A stretch of DNA of 59,302 nt, taken from contig JADKBW010000024.1 of NCBI GenBank assembly GCA_016714905.1, positions 1 to 59,302 of the forward strand, written 5' to 3'. The DNA comes from Flavobacterium sp. (GTDB taxonomy: Bacteria; Bacteroidota; Bacteroidia; Flavobacteriales; Flavobacteriaceae). The notes beneath the pieces are model-generated. The model was not told where the DNA came from. It saw only the letters and a program-made list of their open reading frames with translations, and made no database searches. Shown here piece after piece: positions 16,662 through 26,260 of the stretch. Positions within the stretch are counted from its first letter, which is position 1. Each line of letters begins with the position of its first letter. Both the position numbers and the translations under genes were made by a program.

Positions 16662-18062
16662 ATGACTAAACCTGCACTTTCTCATTGGATTAAAGAATTC
16701 ATTTTAATAAGCATCTTCTCATTATTTCAAGCTCATGTGCAGGCGCAACAATCTGAAATGGATAGTTTGAAAGCCATAATATCAAAAAACAAAAAGAATT
16801 CCGAAACAGTAGATGCCTTGACATCTGTTGGAACCCTATATTCTTTGACTGATATTAATAAAAGTAATATCTACTTAAAAAGTGCTGTTCGAATAGGCCA
16901 ACAAATAAATGAACCTGAAGGCGTGGCTTGGGCAGAAGAACTTTTAGCGATAAATCAGTCCTATATTGGCAATTATTCTAAAGCTATTGAAATGTTACTC
17001 AAAACATTAAAAACTGGAGAACAATTAAAAAAAATACCTCTCCAAAGAGCCTGTTTATTGGATTTGTGTTACATCTACGATGATTTAGAAGACTATTCGA
17101 AAGGATTTTATTACTCGGATAAAGCGTATCATATTTCAAAATCAAAAATAATTAAAAGTAGCTGTTTGCATATCAATGGGTATTTTCTGTGTAAAATGAA
17201 TCGTCCCGACAAGGCGTTACCTTATTTTGAAAAAGAATTAAACATTGCCAAAAATCTATCAAAAAAGGAAGGTATTTCTATGAAAAATCAAAAGCTTGGC
17301 TATGCTTATACCGGTTTTGGAATGGCCTATTCATATAAAGGAAACTATGAAAATGCCTTACTTTTTTTTAGAAAAGGAGAAGCATATCTGTTGAAAGGTG
17401 ACTATGATGTTCCTTTAATTGAGAACTATTATTATACCGCATTAACTTATAAAAAAATGAAGGAAAAGGATTCCAGTATTTTTTATTATAAAATGGCATT
17501 AGAGCAATCAGTTAAAATTAATTATGTAAAAGGAAAACTAGATTGCTACAAAGAATTAGCCAACTTAAATTCGGAAGCTAATCCAGTAATGGCGGTTCAC
17601 TATTTTAAACTTACACAGAAATTAAATGATAGTTTGTTTAATTATAAGAAGAAAAGTGAAATTCAGGCCTTAACCCTAAACGAAGAAGAAAGGCAAGAAG
17701 AAATCATAAAAAAACAAAAAGAAGAAGCCGAAATACGCAAGCAAAACATCCAATATGCCCTGATTGCCTTGGGCTTGGTGACTTTTGTGATTTTTATTTT
17801 GATATTTAGTCGAGGCTTAATCAAGAGTACAAAGGTCATTAAGTTTTTTGGCATTATTGCCTTATTGATTTTGTTTGAATTCATCAACTTATTAATACAT
17901 CCTTTTCTGGAAAAAATAACCCATCATTCCCCTATTCTCATGTTGCTTGCTTTGGTTAGCATAGCTTTTTTGATTGTACCATTACATCATAAATTAGAGA
18001 AATGGGCGGTTGAAAAATTGATTGAAAGAAACAAAATCTCAAGGTTAAAAACATCTCAATAA
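16662..18062 (+). CDS. TPR protein with C-terminal membrane helices
   Basis: The 466-residue protein has a signal peptide (to VQAQ, about residue 29), roughly seven TPR-like helical pairs (residues 45-330, e.g. NYSKAIEMLLKTLKTGEQL, RPDKALPYFEKELNIAKNL), a charged coiled coil (EEERQEEIIKKQKEEAEIRKQ), and three hydrophobic segments (about 365-385, 393-412, 420-440). It ends with LHHKLEKWAVEKLIERNK. There is no kinase or DNA-binding domain. The layout resembles the sensor half of flavobacterial TPR signalling proteins. It starts 117 bases after uvrB; the tail B copy lies 30 bases after its stop. Confidence 0.75.
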   Translation: MTKPALSHWIKEFILISIFSLFQAHVQAQQSEMDSLKAIISKNKKNSETVDALTSVGTLYSLTDINKSNIYLKSAVRIGQQINEPEGVAWAEELLAINQSYIGNYSKAIEMLLKTLKTGEQLKKIPLQRACLLDLCYIYDDLEDYSKGFYYSDKAYHISKSKIIKSSCLHINGYFLCKMNRPDKALPYFEKELNIAKNLSKKEGISMKNQKLGYAYTGFGMAYSYKGNYENALLFFRKGEAYLLKGDYDVPLIENYYYTALTYKKMKEKDSSIFYYKMALEQSVKINYVKGKLDCYKELANLNSEANPVMAVHYFKLTQKLNDSLFNYKKKSEIQALTLNEEERQEEIIKKQKEEAEIRKQNIQYALIALGLVTFVIFILIFSRGLIKSTKVIKFFGIIALLILFEFINLLIHPFLEKITHHSPILMLLALVSIAFLIVPLHHKLEKWAVEKLIERNKISRLKTSQ

Positions 18063-18091
18063 TTAGGTATAAGTGCTAATAGCTAGAAGCC

Positions 18092-18160
18092 AAAGATCTA
18101 GATTGTATGTATGCAGCGAAATTACGTGATGAGATTAAGGCGCTGTAAAAGAAAGATTAG
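18092..18160 (+). pseudogene. Second copy of the uvrB 3' end (tail B)
   Basis: Translating from 18092 gives KDLDCMYAAKLRDEIKAL, a stop where Gln is expected (TAA for CAA), KKD and a final TAG. This aligns codon for codon with the last 23 codons of uvrB (16477-16545), which end QAAKFRDEIKALQEKV. Third positions differ at many codons, so this is not a recent duplicate. No other part of uvrB is visible upstream. The AraC-type gene starts 60 bases later. Confidence 0.85.
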
Positions 18161-18219
18161 TTTTTTTATACAGAATTTTATTACTTTTGAAAATGTAGCG
18201 ACTCACTTCAATAATCTTA

Positions 18220-19338
18220 ATGGATTTAAAAATTAACATTTTCAACATTATCATACTGATGGGAATTCTTCAGGGAGTTGTCTTTAGTTTGGTGGTGCTA
18301 TTGAGCAAAAAATATAGTTCTAGGACAAATTCTTACCTTGCTTATACGGTAATAAGTCTAATTGTAAGCAATTTGCAATACTGGTTTATTGATACGCGAT
18401 TGAGCCACAGTCTTCCTTTCTTATCGTATTTAAGAATTCCCAGTGAACTGTTGATCCTGCCGATGTTTTATTTATTTGTGCGGCATTATCTGGAAAAAAA
18501 ATGCTCTAAAAATCTACAACTTGTAATTATTCTCCCTTTTTTAATTGATTTTTTAATACAATCATTATTAGCAATCAATGATTTTACTATTAAATTGAAA
18601 GTGAATGAACTTTATTATTATTTAGAAGAGTTGTTTTCATTTGGTTTTTCTTTACTATTAATTATAAAGACATTCCAGCTTATCATTCAATATGAAAAGG
18701 AAAACAAAAAATTCAATTACAGTAAAGTTACCGCACAAACCAAATGGATTAAACAACTTTTGCTCCTTGGTTTTTTTGCCTGTATATTTTGGGTTTTTGT
18801 CCTTGTTTATATGAAAGCTTACGATGATGTTTCAATTTATTACTGTTTATGGATCAGCATTTCTTTTATTGTGTATTGGATTTCTTATGTTGGTTTGTTT
18901 CAGTCGTCTTTATTTACAGAAAGAAAGATCTTCCGTAATGAATTGATATCAAACAAATCGGAATTGATTTTTGAACCCATAACCAAGAAAAAAATCACTG
19001 ATGAATCCAATCAAAAATTAATCACTGATTTTGAATCCATTACCAATCAACTTTTTACAAATCCTAATTTAAGATTGGAAGATGTGGCACAGGAAATGGG
19101 AATCAGCAGCAATTATCTATCTCAGGTTTTGAGCGCCAATGCCATTCGTTTTAATCATTACGTTAATGAAATTCGCGTTGAGAAAGTAAAAAAATTGCTT
19201 ACTAGTGAATCTTTTTCGCAATACACTATAACTTCAATAGGATTAGAAGCCGGGTTTAATTCTAACGCCAGTTTTTACAGGTCATTCAAAAGAATAACTG
19301 GGGTTTCCCCTATCGTATACCGAAATACCAATCTTTAA
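18220..19338 (+). CDS. Membrane-bound AraC-family transcriptional regulator
   Basis: The 372-residue protein begins with six to seven hydrophobic helices (residues 8-235, e.g. IIILMGILQGVVFSLVVLL, LLLLGFFACIFWVFVLVYM). It ends in an AraC-type DNA-binding domain of two helix-turn-helix units: LRLEDVAQEMGISSNYLSQVL, then ITSIGLEAGFNSNASFYRSFKRITGVSP. The membrane part probably senses a signal and the tail binds DNA. It directly precedes fibre 1 (87-base gap), which suggests it controls that gene. A -7 box TACTTTTG is at 18182-18189, without a TTG at the usual distance. The gene is intact. Confidence 0.88.
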   Translation: MDLKINIFNIIILMGILQGVVFSLVVLLSKKYSSRTNSYLAYTVISLIVSNLQYWFIDTRLSHSLPFLSYLRIPSELLILPMFYLFVRHYLEKKCSKNLQLVIILPFLIDFLIQSLLAINDFTIKLKVNELYYYLEELFSFGFSLLLIIKTFQLIIQYEKENKKFNYSKVTAQTKWIKQLLLLGFFACIFWVFVLVYMKAYDDVSIYYCLWISISFIVYWISYVGLFQSSLFTERKIFRNELISNKSELIFEPITKKKITDESNQKLITDFESITNQLFTNPNLRLEDVAQEMGISSNYLSQVLSANAIRFNHYVNEIRVEKVKKLLTSESFSQYTITSIGLEAGFNSNASFYRSFKRITGVSPIVYRNTNL

Positions 19339-19424
19339 AATTTATCTCAATATCTGACAATCTAATCTTTTGAGACAGGCATCTTATTAAATACAAATAC
19401 TTTAGAACTTTCAAAATCAAAATC

Positions 19425-22400
19425 ATGATGATAAGTTTTAAATTTATAAGAGCTATTCTTTTTGCTTTGCTGCTCCCAATCGTAAGCACCTATTCTCAGG
19501 TTGGCATCAGCACAACAGACCCAAAAGCCACTTTAGATATCAAGGCGAGCAATGTTGCTACTCCTGCCAATACCGACGGGATATTGATTCCGCGAGTCTA
19601 TGCATTGCCAGCCACCAATCCGACCATTGACCAAGACCGAATGTTGCTTTATTTGACCACAACTTCGGGAACTTATGCTCCGGGCTTTTATTATTGGGAC
19701 AATGCCAATAGTATTTGGAAAGGATTCGGACAGGATAAGGAATGGAGCGTAACTGGTAATGCAGGAACCAATGCAACGACCAATTTTATTGGAACTACAG
19801 ACAACAATGATCTAGTTTTTAAACGAAACAATACAACTGCGGGCCGATTCGGAAGCAGCAATTTGGCTTTGGGTATAAACTCAAATCCTACTTTCACCGG
19901 AACCAATAACATTTCTTTTGGAGCAGAATCATTATTTTCAAATACTATTGGTTCAAGAAATACGGCCATTGGTTACAGGACCTTACATGACAATACAACC
20001 GGAAATGACAATAGTGCAAATGGTTATCAAGCTTTATATAGCAATACAACAGGAAACAGAAATATTGCAAATGGTTATCAAGCCTTATATAGCAATACAA
20101 CAGGAGATAGTAATATTGCAAATGGCCTTTGGTCGTTGAGCCTAAATACAACAGGTTCAAACAATACCGCCTTTGGCTATAGCACTTTATACAATAACAC
20201 TAGTGGTTCCGACAACACAGCTATTGGTTTGCAAACTTTGTATAATAATACCACAGGTGATAACAATTTTGGTAATGGCAACAAGGCTTTATTTTCAAAC
20301 ACTACCGGAGGCTACAACATAGCCAATGGTTTCCAAACATTATATTCGAATACAACTGGTTCCCGAAACATAGCTAGTGGCTATAATGCTTTATACAGTA
20401 ATAATGCAAGCGACAACATTGCAAATGGTCATCAAGCGATGTATAGCAATACCACTGGAGTATACAATATCGCCAATGGAACCAGTGCTTTATATTCAAA
20501 TACAGCAGGTATTAGTAATATCGCTAATGGTAGCTCGGCATTACGTGAAAATACTACTGGGAGAGATAATATTGCAAATGGCTATTTCGCTTTAGATCCA
20601 ATACAACAGGCAATTATAATATTGCCAACGGTGCCAATGCCATGGAATACAATACGACGGGTAGCCATAATATTGCCAACGGACAATATGCGTTGCTTAA
20701 CAACATTACAGGGGACTACAATATTGCCAGTGGTAATTATGCATTACGTAATAATACAACAGGAAGTGATAATATTGCTAATGGTTATCAAGCATTATAC
20801 TCAAACTCAACAGGAACTAATAACATAGCCAGTGGTAATAATGCATTACGTAATAATACAACAGGAAGTGATAATATTGCTAATGGTTATCAAGCTTTAT
20901 ACTCAAACACAACGGGAACCAATAACATAGCCAGTGGTTACAATGCATTACGTAACAACACAACGGGAAGTAATAATATAGCAAATGGTTATCGAACATT
21001 ATTCAACAATAATTCAGGAACCGACAACACCGCTATTGGTTTTCAAGCTTTGTATAACAATACTACAGGCGATAACAATTTTGCTAATGGTAACGGTGCT
21101 TTAAATTCAAATGCAACTGGGTCCAATAATACCGCTATTGGATATTGGGCTTTACATGATAATACAATTGGATCATTCAATAGTGCTAATGGTCTTGAAG
21201 CTTTATCTAATAACACAATAGGTCGAAACAACACAGCCATTGGTTATCGAGCATTATTCAGGAACACTACAGGAACCGACAACACCGCTATTGGTTTTCA
21301 AGCTTTGTATGACAATACCACAGGTGACAACAATTTTGCTAATGGTTACGGTGCATTATATTCAAATACAACTGGTCAAAATAATACCGCTTCTGGCTAT
21401 CGTGCTTTATACAGCAATACAACAGGGAACAATAACACTGCTTGTGGATACCAATCGTTATACTATAACACAACAGGTTTTAATAACTTTTCATTCGGTT
21501 ATCAAAGTCTATACAATAATACAACTGGATGGCAAAATATTGGCATTGGCATAGAAACCCTATTTTTAAACACTACTGGAGCCATAAATATTGCCATTGG
21601 AAATAATGCCTTACATTCAAATACAACTGGGGATTATAATATTGCAAATGGAAATCAAGCCTTGTATTTAAATACAACTGGTGAAGGTAATAATGCTAAA
21701 GGAAGTGGTTCGTTGTATAATAATACTACTGGTTCATATAATTCTACTATTGGTCAATCCTCTTTATACTCTAATACAACTGGTTCAAATAATTCGGCTA
21801 TCGGTTATAGAGCCTTATATTTCAATACAACTGCTAATAATAATATTGCTATTGGACAAGAGGCTTTATACAATAACTCCGCTGCAAGTAACAATATTGC
21901 ATTGGGCTATGAGTCATTGCATGCGAACACTACTGGCGCAAATAATATCGCTTCTGGTTACCAAGCTTTAAACAAAAATACTACTGCAAGCAATAGTATC
22001 GCTTTAGGCTATCAGTCTCTTTTTAACAATTCCATAGGTGAAAGCAATATTGCCAATGGAGTATTTGCTTTGTACAACAATACCAATGGAAATTACAATA
22101 TTGCAACGGGTTATCAGGCGCTATATGCTAATACAACTGGTGATCATAATATTGCAAACGGATATATTGCACTAACCAGTAATACAACAGGTAGCAATAA
22201 CTTAGCTTACGGTCGACAAGCTTTAGAAGTTAATACGACTGGTAATTATAATACAGCTATTGGAATTCGCTCTGTAGAATCGAATACAACTGGAGTGAAT
22301 AATACGGGAATTGGGACTTTTTCTCTACAAACTCCCACCACTGGAACCAACAATACCGCTTTGGGCTACAGTAGCGATGTAAGTTTGGCTACTGCGACTA

Positions 22401-22918
22401 ATGCTACTGCGCTCGGGTACAACGCCACAGCTCCAGCATCCAACTATGTTCGTGTGGGAAATACTGCTGTAACTGCTATTGTGGGACAAGTAAATTTCAC
22501 AACATCTGATGGGCGCTTTAAAACCAATGTGCAAAACAATGTGCCTGGTTTAGATTTTATTTTGAAACTAAAACCCGTAACCTATCATTTTGAAAAAGCA
22601 AGATACAGCGCTTTCATTGGCGAAAAACAAGAAGCGAGTTATGTCAGCGAACTACAACAACAAGACGCAGAAAACAAACTCAGTAGTGGTTTTATTGCAC
22701 AAGAAGTAGAAGCCACAGCCAATGAACTGCATTATGATTTTGATGGCGTTTACAAACCCCAAAACGAAAAAGATTCTTATGCTTTGGGTTACCAGCAATT
22801 TGTAGTGCCTTTGGTCAAAGCCGTTCAGGAACTCAAGGCTGAAAACGATACGCTGAAAGTGCAAAACAAAACACTTGAAAACCGGTTAAAAATCATAGAA
22901 GAAATGTTGAATAAGTAA
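19425..22918 (+). pseudogene. Surface fibre 1: 17-residue repeats and S74 chaperone domain, one frameshift
   Basis: This is a secreted fibre. It has a signal peptide (ending TYSQ), an N-terminal module VGISTTDPKATLDIKAS...GFYYWDNANSIWKG, and about 49 tandem units of 17 residues (consensus TGxxNIANGYQALYSNT). It ends in a peptidase S74 intramolecular chaperone domain with the Ser-Lys pair of SDGRFK (from 22505), GFIAQEVEAT, and a coiled coil LKVQNKTLENRLKIIEEML. S74 domains trimerise fibres and then cut themselves off. One base is missing near 20598-20602 (FAL-DPIQQ where FALRSNTTG is expected); restored length is 1164 residues. As written, only the first 467 codons minus the correct end would be made. 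It has no T9SS sorting domain, so the export route is unclear. Confidence 0.8.
19890..22370 (+). repeat. 51-base tandem repeat array encoding the fibre shaft
   Basis: About 49 units of 51 bases, each encoding a 17-residue turn with conserved Asn and Gly. One unit near 20400 is a codon short. Units at 20732-20833 and 20834-20935 form a 102-base pair repeat that is almost identical and starts a third time at 20936, so local expansion is recent. Confidence 0.9.
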
Positions 22919-23025
22919 GATTAACGCAACTGCGTCATATAAATCTCCAACAAGTAGTTTGATAAATCACTCTATTGCTACAACTGGTTCACTTTACAAC
23001 TTCGTTCAGGCTGAACTTAGCCCCT

Positions 23026-23091
23026 GATATAGATTTTATGCAGGCAGCGAAATTGAGAGATGAAATTAAAGTGTTGCAGGAGAGCACTTAA
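23026..23091 (+). pseudogene. Third copy of the uvrB 3' end (tail C)
   Basis: In frame to TAA 23089-23091 the sequence reads DIDFMQAAKLRDEIKVLQEST, matching the last 22 codons of uvrB codon for codon. It shares with tail B the codons for Met and Leu where native uvrB has Leu and Phe, and differs from both at many third positions. The rest of the 287-base gap after fibre 1 holds the TGTAAC palindrome at 23111 and the long inverted repeat at 23145. Confidence 0.85.
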
Positions 23092-23110
23092 TAGAATAAA
23101 TCAAAACTAT

Positions 23111-23130
23111 TGTAACTTAAAACTGTTACA
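23111..23130. promoter_or_regulatory. TGTAAC-N8-GTTACA operator-like site
   Basis: The palindrome TGTAAC...GTTACA lies 77 bases before the hybrid kinase gene. The same half-sites recur at 25994-26011 with a 6-base spacer, before the genes downstream of the kinase. It may be a binding site for the kinase's own AraC domain. Confidence 0.45.
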
Positions 23131-23144
23131 TAATTCTCAATAAA

Positions 23145-23194
23145 AATAAATTTTAGTAAGTAGAATTGTATAAGTTTACTTACTAAAATTTATT
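23145..23194. repeat. Perfect 18-base inverted repeat before the hybrid kinase
   Basis: AATAAATTTTAGTAAGTA at 23145-23162 and its exact reverse complement at 23177-23194 are separated by 14 bases. The right arm ends 12 bases before the kinase ATG. As RNA it would form an 18-pair stem in the leader; as DNA it could be an operator. Confidence 0.8.
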
Positions 23195-23206
23195 GTGTAA
23201 AAACAA

Positions 23207-25975
23207 ATGAAATCAATATTAATATTTGCAACTTTTTTCTATTCCTTACTTTTATTTTCTCAAAATAATGGAGCAAAACCAATCGAAATAAATTTAAAGT
23301 CTGAAACCCTTGAAGTCTCGAATAACTTTTTATTCCTATTGACCAATGACAAAAAAATAAACCACAAAAATTTACATTCTTTCGAAAATAAAATGGAACC
23401 TTATTGCGACTGCAAAAAGGATGAAAAATTAGAGCTTCCTAAAACATTATGGCTAAAAGCGCACTTAATCAATACTTCGAATGACACTTTAAATCTAGTT
23501 TTCAGAACCTCAAACGCTCAAAAAGTTGAAGCTTGGGTGTTTTCTAAAAATGACACTTTAAAAAAAACAATAGGATTCATACAGAAAAACGAGGATCGTT
23601 ATTCGAAAGAAATTTTCAACTCCTTTTCGTTTCAAATGCTACCCTTTCAAGAAAAGCAAATAGTCTTAAAACAAAATGTTTTTACTATTGATTATATGAT
23701 TGCTAAACTTGATATCAGTTCCGAAGCCGCATTTAAAGAATATATCTTAGACGGTTATCAATATTATCATGGCAATCGATTGCTTTTATCTTTGTTGTGT
23801 GGAGGTGTCTTTATGTTGTTTTTTTATAATTTATTCGTGTATTTTAGAACAAAAACAAAAAACAACTTATATTATTCTTGCTACTTACTATTCACGTTTA
23901 TCTATATTCTACTTGAAATTGACCGAAACCAATATTTTTTCTTTGGCTCAATAATTCTTTATTATGATTTAATCAAAGAAATATCTTATTGTTTATGCAT
24001 TGTCTTTTACTGCTTATTCATTCGGTCGATATTGATTGACAGCAAATCCAATTATAATCTCTTTTTCAGATATTTTATAATAATATCGCTTATATATTTA
24101 ACATATTTATCGGCTTCCTATTGGTATGATTTTTATGGATTCAGTGCCTTTTCAAAAGCATTACTTTCCATTTATAAAGCAGTTTCTTTTGCATTTATAC
24201 TATTAGCAATATTTCAATTGTATAAAAACAGTAAAGTAATATTTATAAAATACATCTTTATAGGAAGCTTAATTTTAGTTTCTTCTTATTTACTGCAAGA
24301 AATTTTGATCACGTTTGGAAAAAAAATATTCGATTTAGACAATTATAGAATATACATTAAGACCAACTTATCTATCTTAATAGGAACGTTAATTTAAATT
24401 TTACTTTTAAGTTACGCTTTGTATATAAAAACCTCACAATTAGAAAAAGAGAAATATATTTCCGAGAACTTAAGTGAAATTAAATCTCGCTTCTTCGCCA
24501 ATATTTCACACGAGTTTAGAACGCCACTAACCTTGATTAAAAGCCCCATTCAAAGTTTACAAAATGAAATTAAAGATGAAAACCAGCATAACAAACTAAA
24601 TCTTATTGATGTTAACGCGAATAGAATGCTTGAACTTGTTGATCAATTACTGGAACTTTCAAAAATAGATAGCGGGAATTTAAAACTCATTTTGAAAGAC
24701 GGAAACATCAGTTCATTTTTCCATTTAATCATAGAACCATTTGATTTTCAAGCCAAAGAAAACCAACTCGATTTTTCATATACAATCGAAAAAACAACTG
24801 ATAATCATTTGTTTGATAAAGATGTCATCGAAAAAATTGTCACCAATTTAATCTCCAATGCTTTTAAATACAGTTCCAAAAATGAAGCGATAAGGTTTCG
24901 TGCTGCAGTTGAAAATTCAAATTTAAAAATTGTTGTTTCCAATGCAAACAGTGAGATAAAAAAAGAAGATTTACCCAAAATTTTTGAGCGTTTTTATCAA
25001 AGAAATGAGACTAATTCTGGTGTTGGAATTGGTTTAGCTCTGGTAAAAGAATTAGTCGATTTGTATCAAGGAACGGTTAGAACTTCACTTGAAAACGGGG
25101 AACTTTCATTTATTGTGAATTTGCCTTTGACTGTCACAATTGAAAATGCCGTTGTTATTCAGTCAAAACTGGCAACTCCAACTATTGAAAATTCAATTGA
25201 TAATGAAACTGAGCTTCCTATTTTACTAATTGCAGATGATAATGCTGAAATTCGGTCGGTTTTGCGAGAAATTTTCAAAACCGACTATCGAATTTTAGAA
25301 GCTAAAGACGGCGAAGAAGCGTTACAAGTTGCCTTGAAAGAAATTCCAGATTGCATTATTTCCGATGTAATGATGCCAAAAATGGATGGATTTGAATTTA
25401 CCAAACAAACCAAGAATAACGAATTAACCTCGTTTATACCTGTAATTCTGTTGACAGCCAAAACCTCTGACGAAGCACATTAGGAAGGTTTAAAAAGTAC
25501 CGCCGATGCTTATTTGACAAAACCATTTAATAATGAAATTGTAAAATCGACTGTAAATCAATTGATCGCCGAGCGTAAAAAATTGCATTTGCGGTACAGT
25601 CAAGAATTAATCTTGAAGCCTGTTGATATTGTCGTAAATTCAGTCGATGAGAAATTTATAGAGAAACTGCAACACATTCTTAAAAAGGAACTTTCTAATT
25701 CGGAATTTTCTATGGAAGATTTTGCCACTTCTACGGGAATGAGTCGAATGCAATTGCATCGTAAATTGAAGTCCCTTTTGGGTGTTTCTGCTACTGAGTT
25801 TTTAAGAAACGAACGATTAAAATTAGCCGCAGAATTACTCAAAAAAGGCAATGGCAACATTTCTGAAATAGCATATGCAGTTGGATTTAACGATGTTTCT
25901 TATTTCTCGAAATGCTTTAAAGAAATGTTTTCAGCAACACCTTCTGATTATTTAAATTCGAAAAATCACTTTTAA
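23207..25975 (+). pseudogene. Hybrid two-component sensor (7TM-kinase-receiver-AraC), two in-frame stops
   Basis: One reading frame of 922 residues covers a signal peptide (ending LLFSQ), a periplasmic beta-rich sensor like 7TMR-DISMED2 (30-180), seven membrane helices (190-400), a histidine kinase (ANISHEFRTPLTLI with the phospho-His; NLISNAFKYS; GVGIGLALVKEL), a receiver (LLIADDNAEIRSVL; phospho-Asp in CIISDVMMPKMDGFEF; KPF) and an AraC DNA-binding end (ISEIAYAVGFNDVSYFSKCFKEMF). Stops interrupt it at codon 397 (TAA, last membrane helix) and codon 759 (TAG, late receiver, EAH-stop-EGLKS). Both are single-base changes from Leu codons TTA and TTG, without frame loss. It probably regulated the following fibre operon. 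Confidence 0.85.
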
Positions 25976-25993
25976 CCATATTATTTCATTGAC

Positions 25994-26032
25994 TGTAACA
26001 GCAATGTTACATATCTCATAGTTCTTGTTACA
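25994..26032. promoter_or_regulatory. TGTAAC-N6-GTTACA site with an extra half-site
   Basis: TGTAAC 25994-25999 and GTTACA 26006-26011 form a palindrome. A further GTTACA at 26027-26032 follows in direct orientation exactly 21 bases on, two helical turns, a spacing AraC-type proteins favour. A -7 box TAGTTTTG lies at 26063-26070, upstream of the tiny gene and fibre 2. Confidence 0.45.
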
Positions 26033-26099
26033 ATAGTAGCAAGGACTTTTTTTTGTTTGAAATAGTTTTGCTTCATCAAAATTTGAAACGTCAAATCGC

Positions 26100-26258
26100 A
26101 TGTCAAAAAAGAAACTTCTCGGATATAATGTCGAAGTAGAAAAACTTCCGGACAAGAAAATTTTCCTCAACATTAATGCGATGGAAAAAGGCGATTATGA
26201 ACTCAACATCATCCACCAAAACAAATTGATTAAAAAAACCACTTTCAAAAAATCTTAG
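26100..26258 (+). CDS. Tiny 52-residue protein ahead of fibre 2
   Basis: ATG 26100 opens a 52-codon frame ending two bases before the fibre 2 start. The product has no signal peptide. It begins MSKKKLLGYNVEVEKLPD and contains GDYELNIIHQNKLIKKTTF, a strand-turn-strand pattern that loosely recalls the last strands of T9SS sorting domains. It lies in a predicted operon with fibre 2. I do not recognise a family. Coding is supported by the tight spacing and the normal amino-acid mix. Confidence 0.6.
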   Translation: MSKKKLLGYNVEVEKLPDKKIFLNINAMEKGDYELNIIHQNKLIKKTTFKKS

Positions 26259-26260
26259 CC

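Noticed and set aside
19918..21971. Several open frames in other phases inside the fibre 1 repeats (e.g. 19918-20139, 21240-21554, 21681-21971), with repetitive Ile/Gln-rich products
   Set aside because: They are shadows produced by a 51-base repeat lacking stops in other frames. They have no signal peptide or start context, and they mirror the real 17-residue repeat.
19890..22370. CRISPR-like array
   Set aside because: The 51-base units are contiguous, diverged and coding, without unique spacers or cas genes.
23207..25975. Stop codon recoding or an altered genetic code in the hybrid sensor
   Set aside because: TAA and TAG end many other genes in the window normally, and no recoding signal is seen. 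Mutation or base error is simpler.
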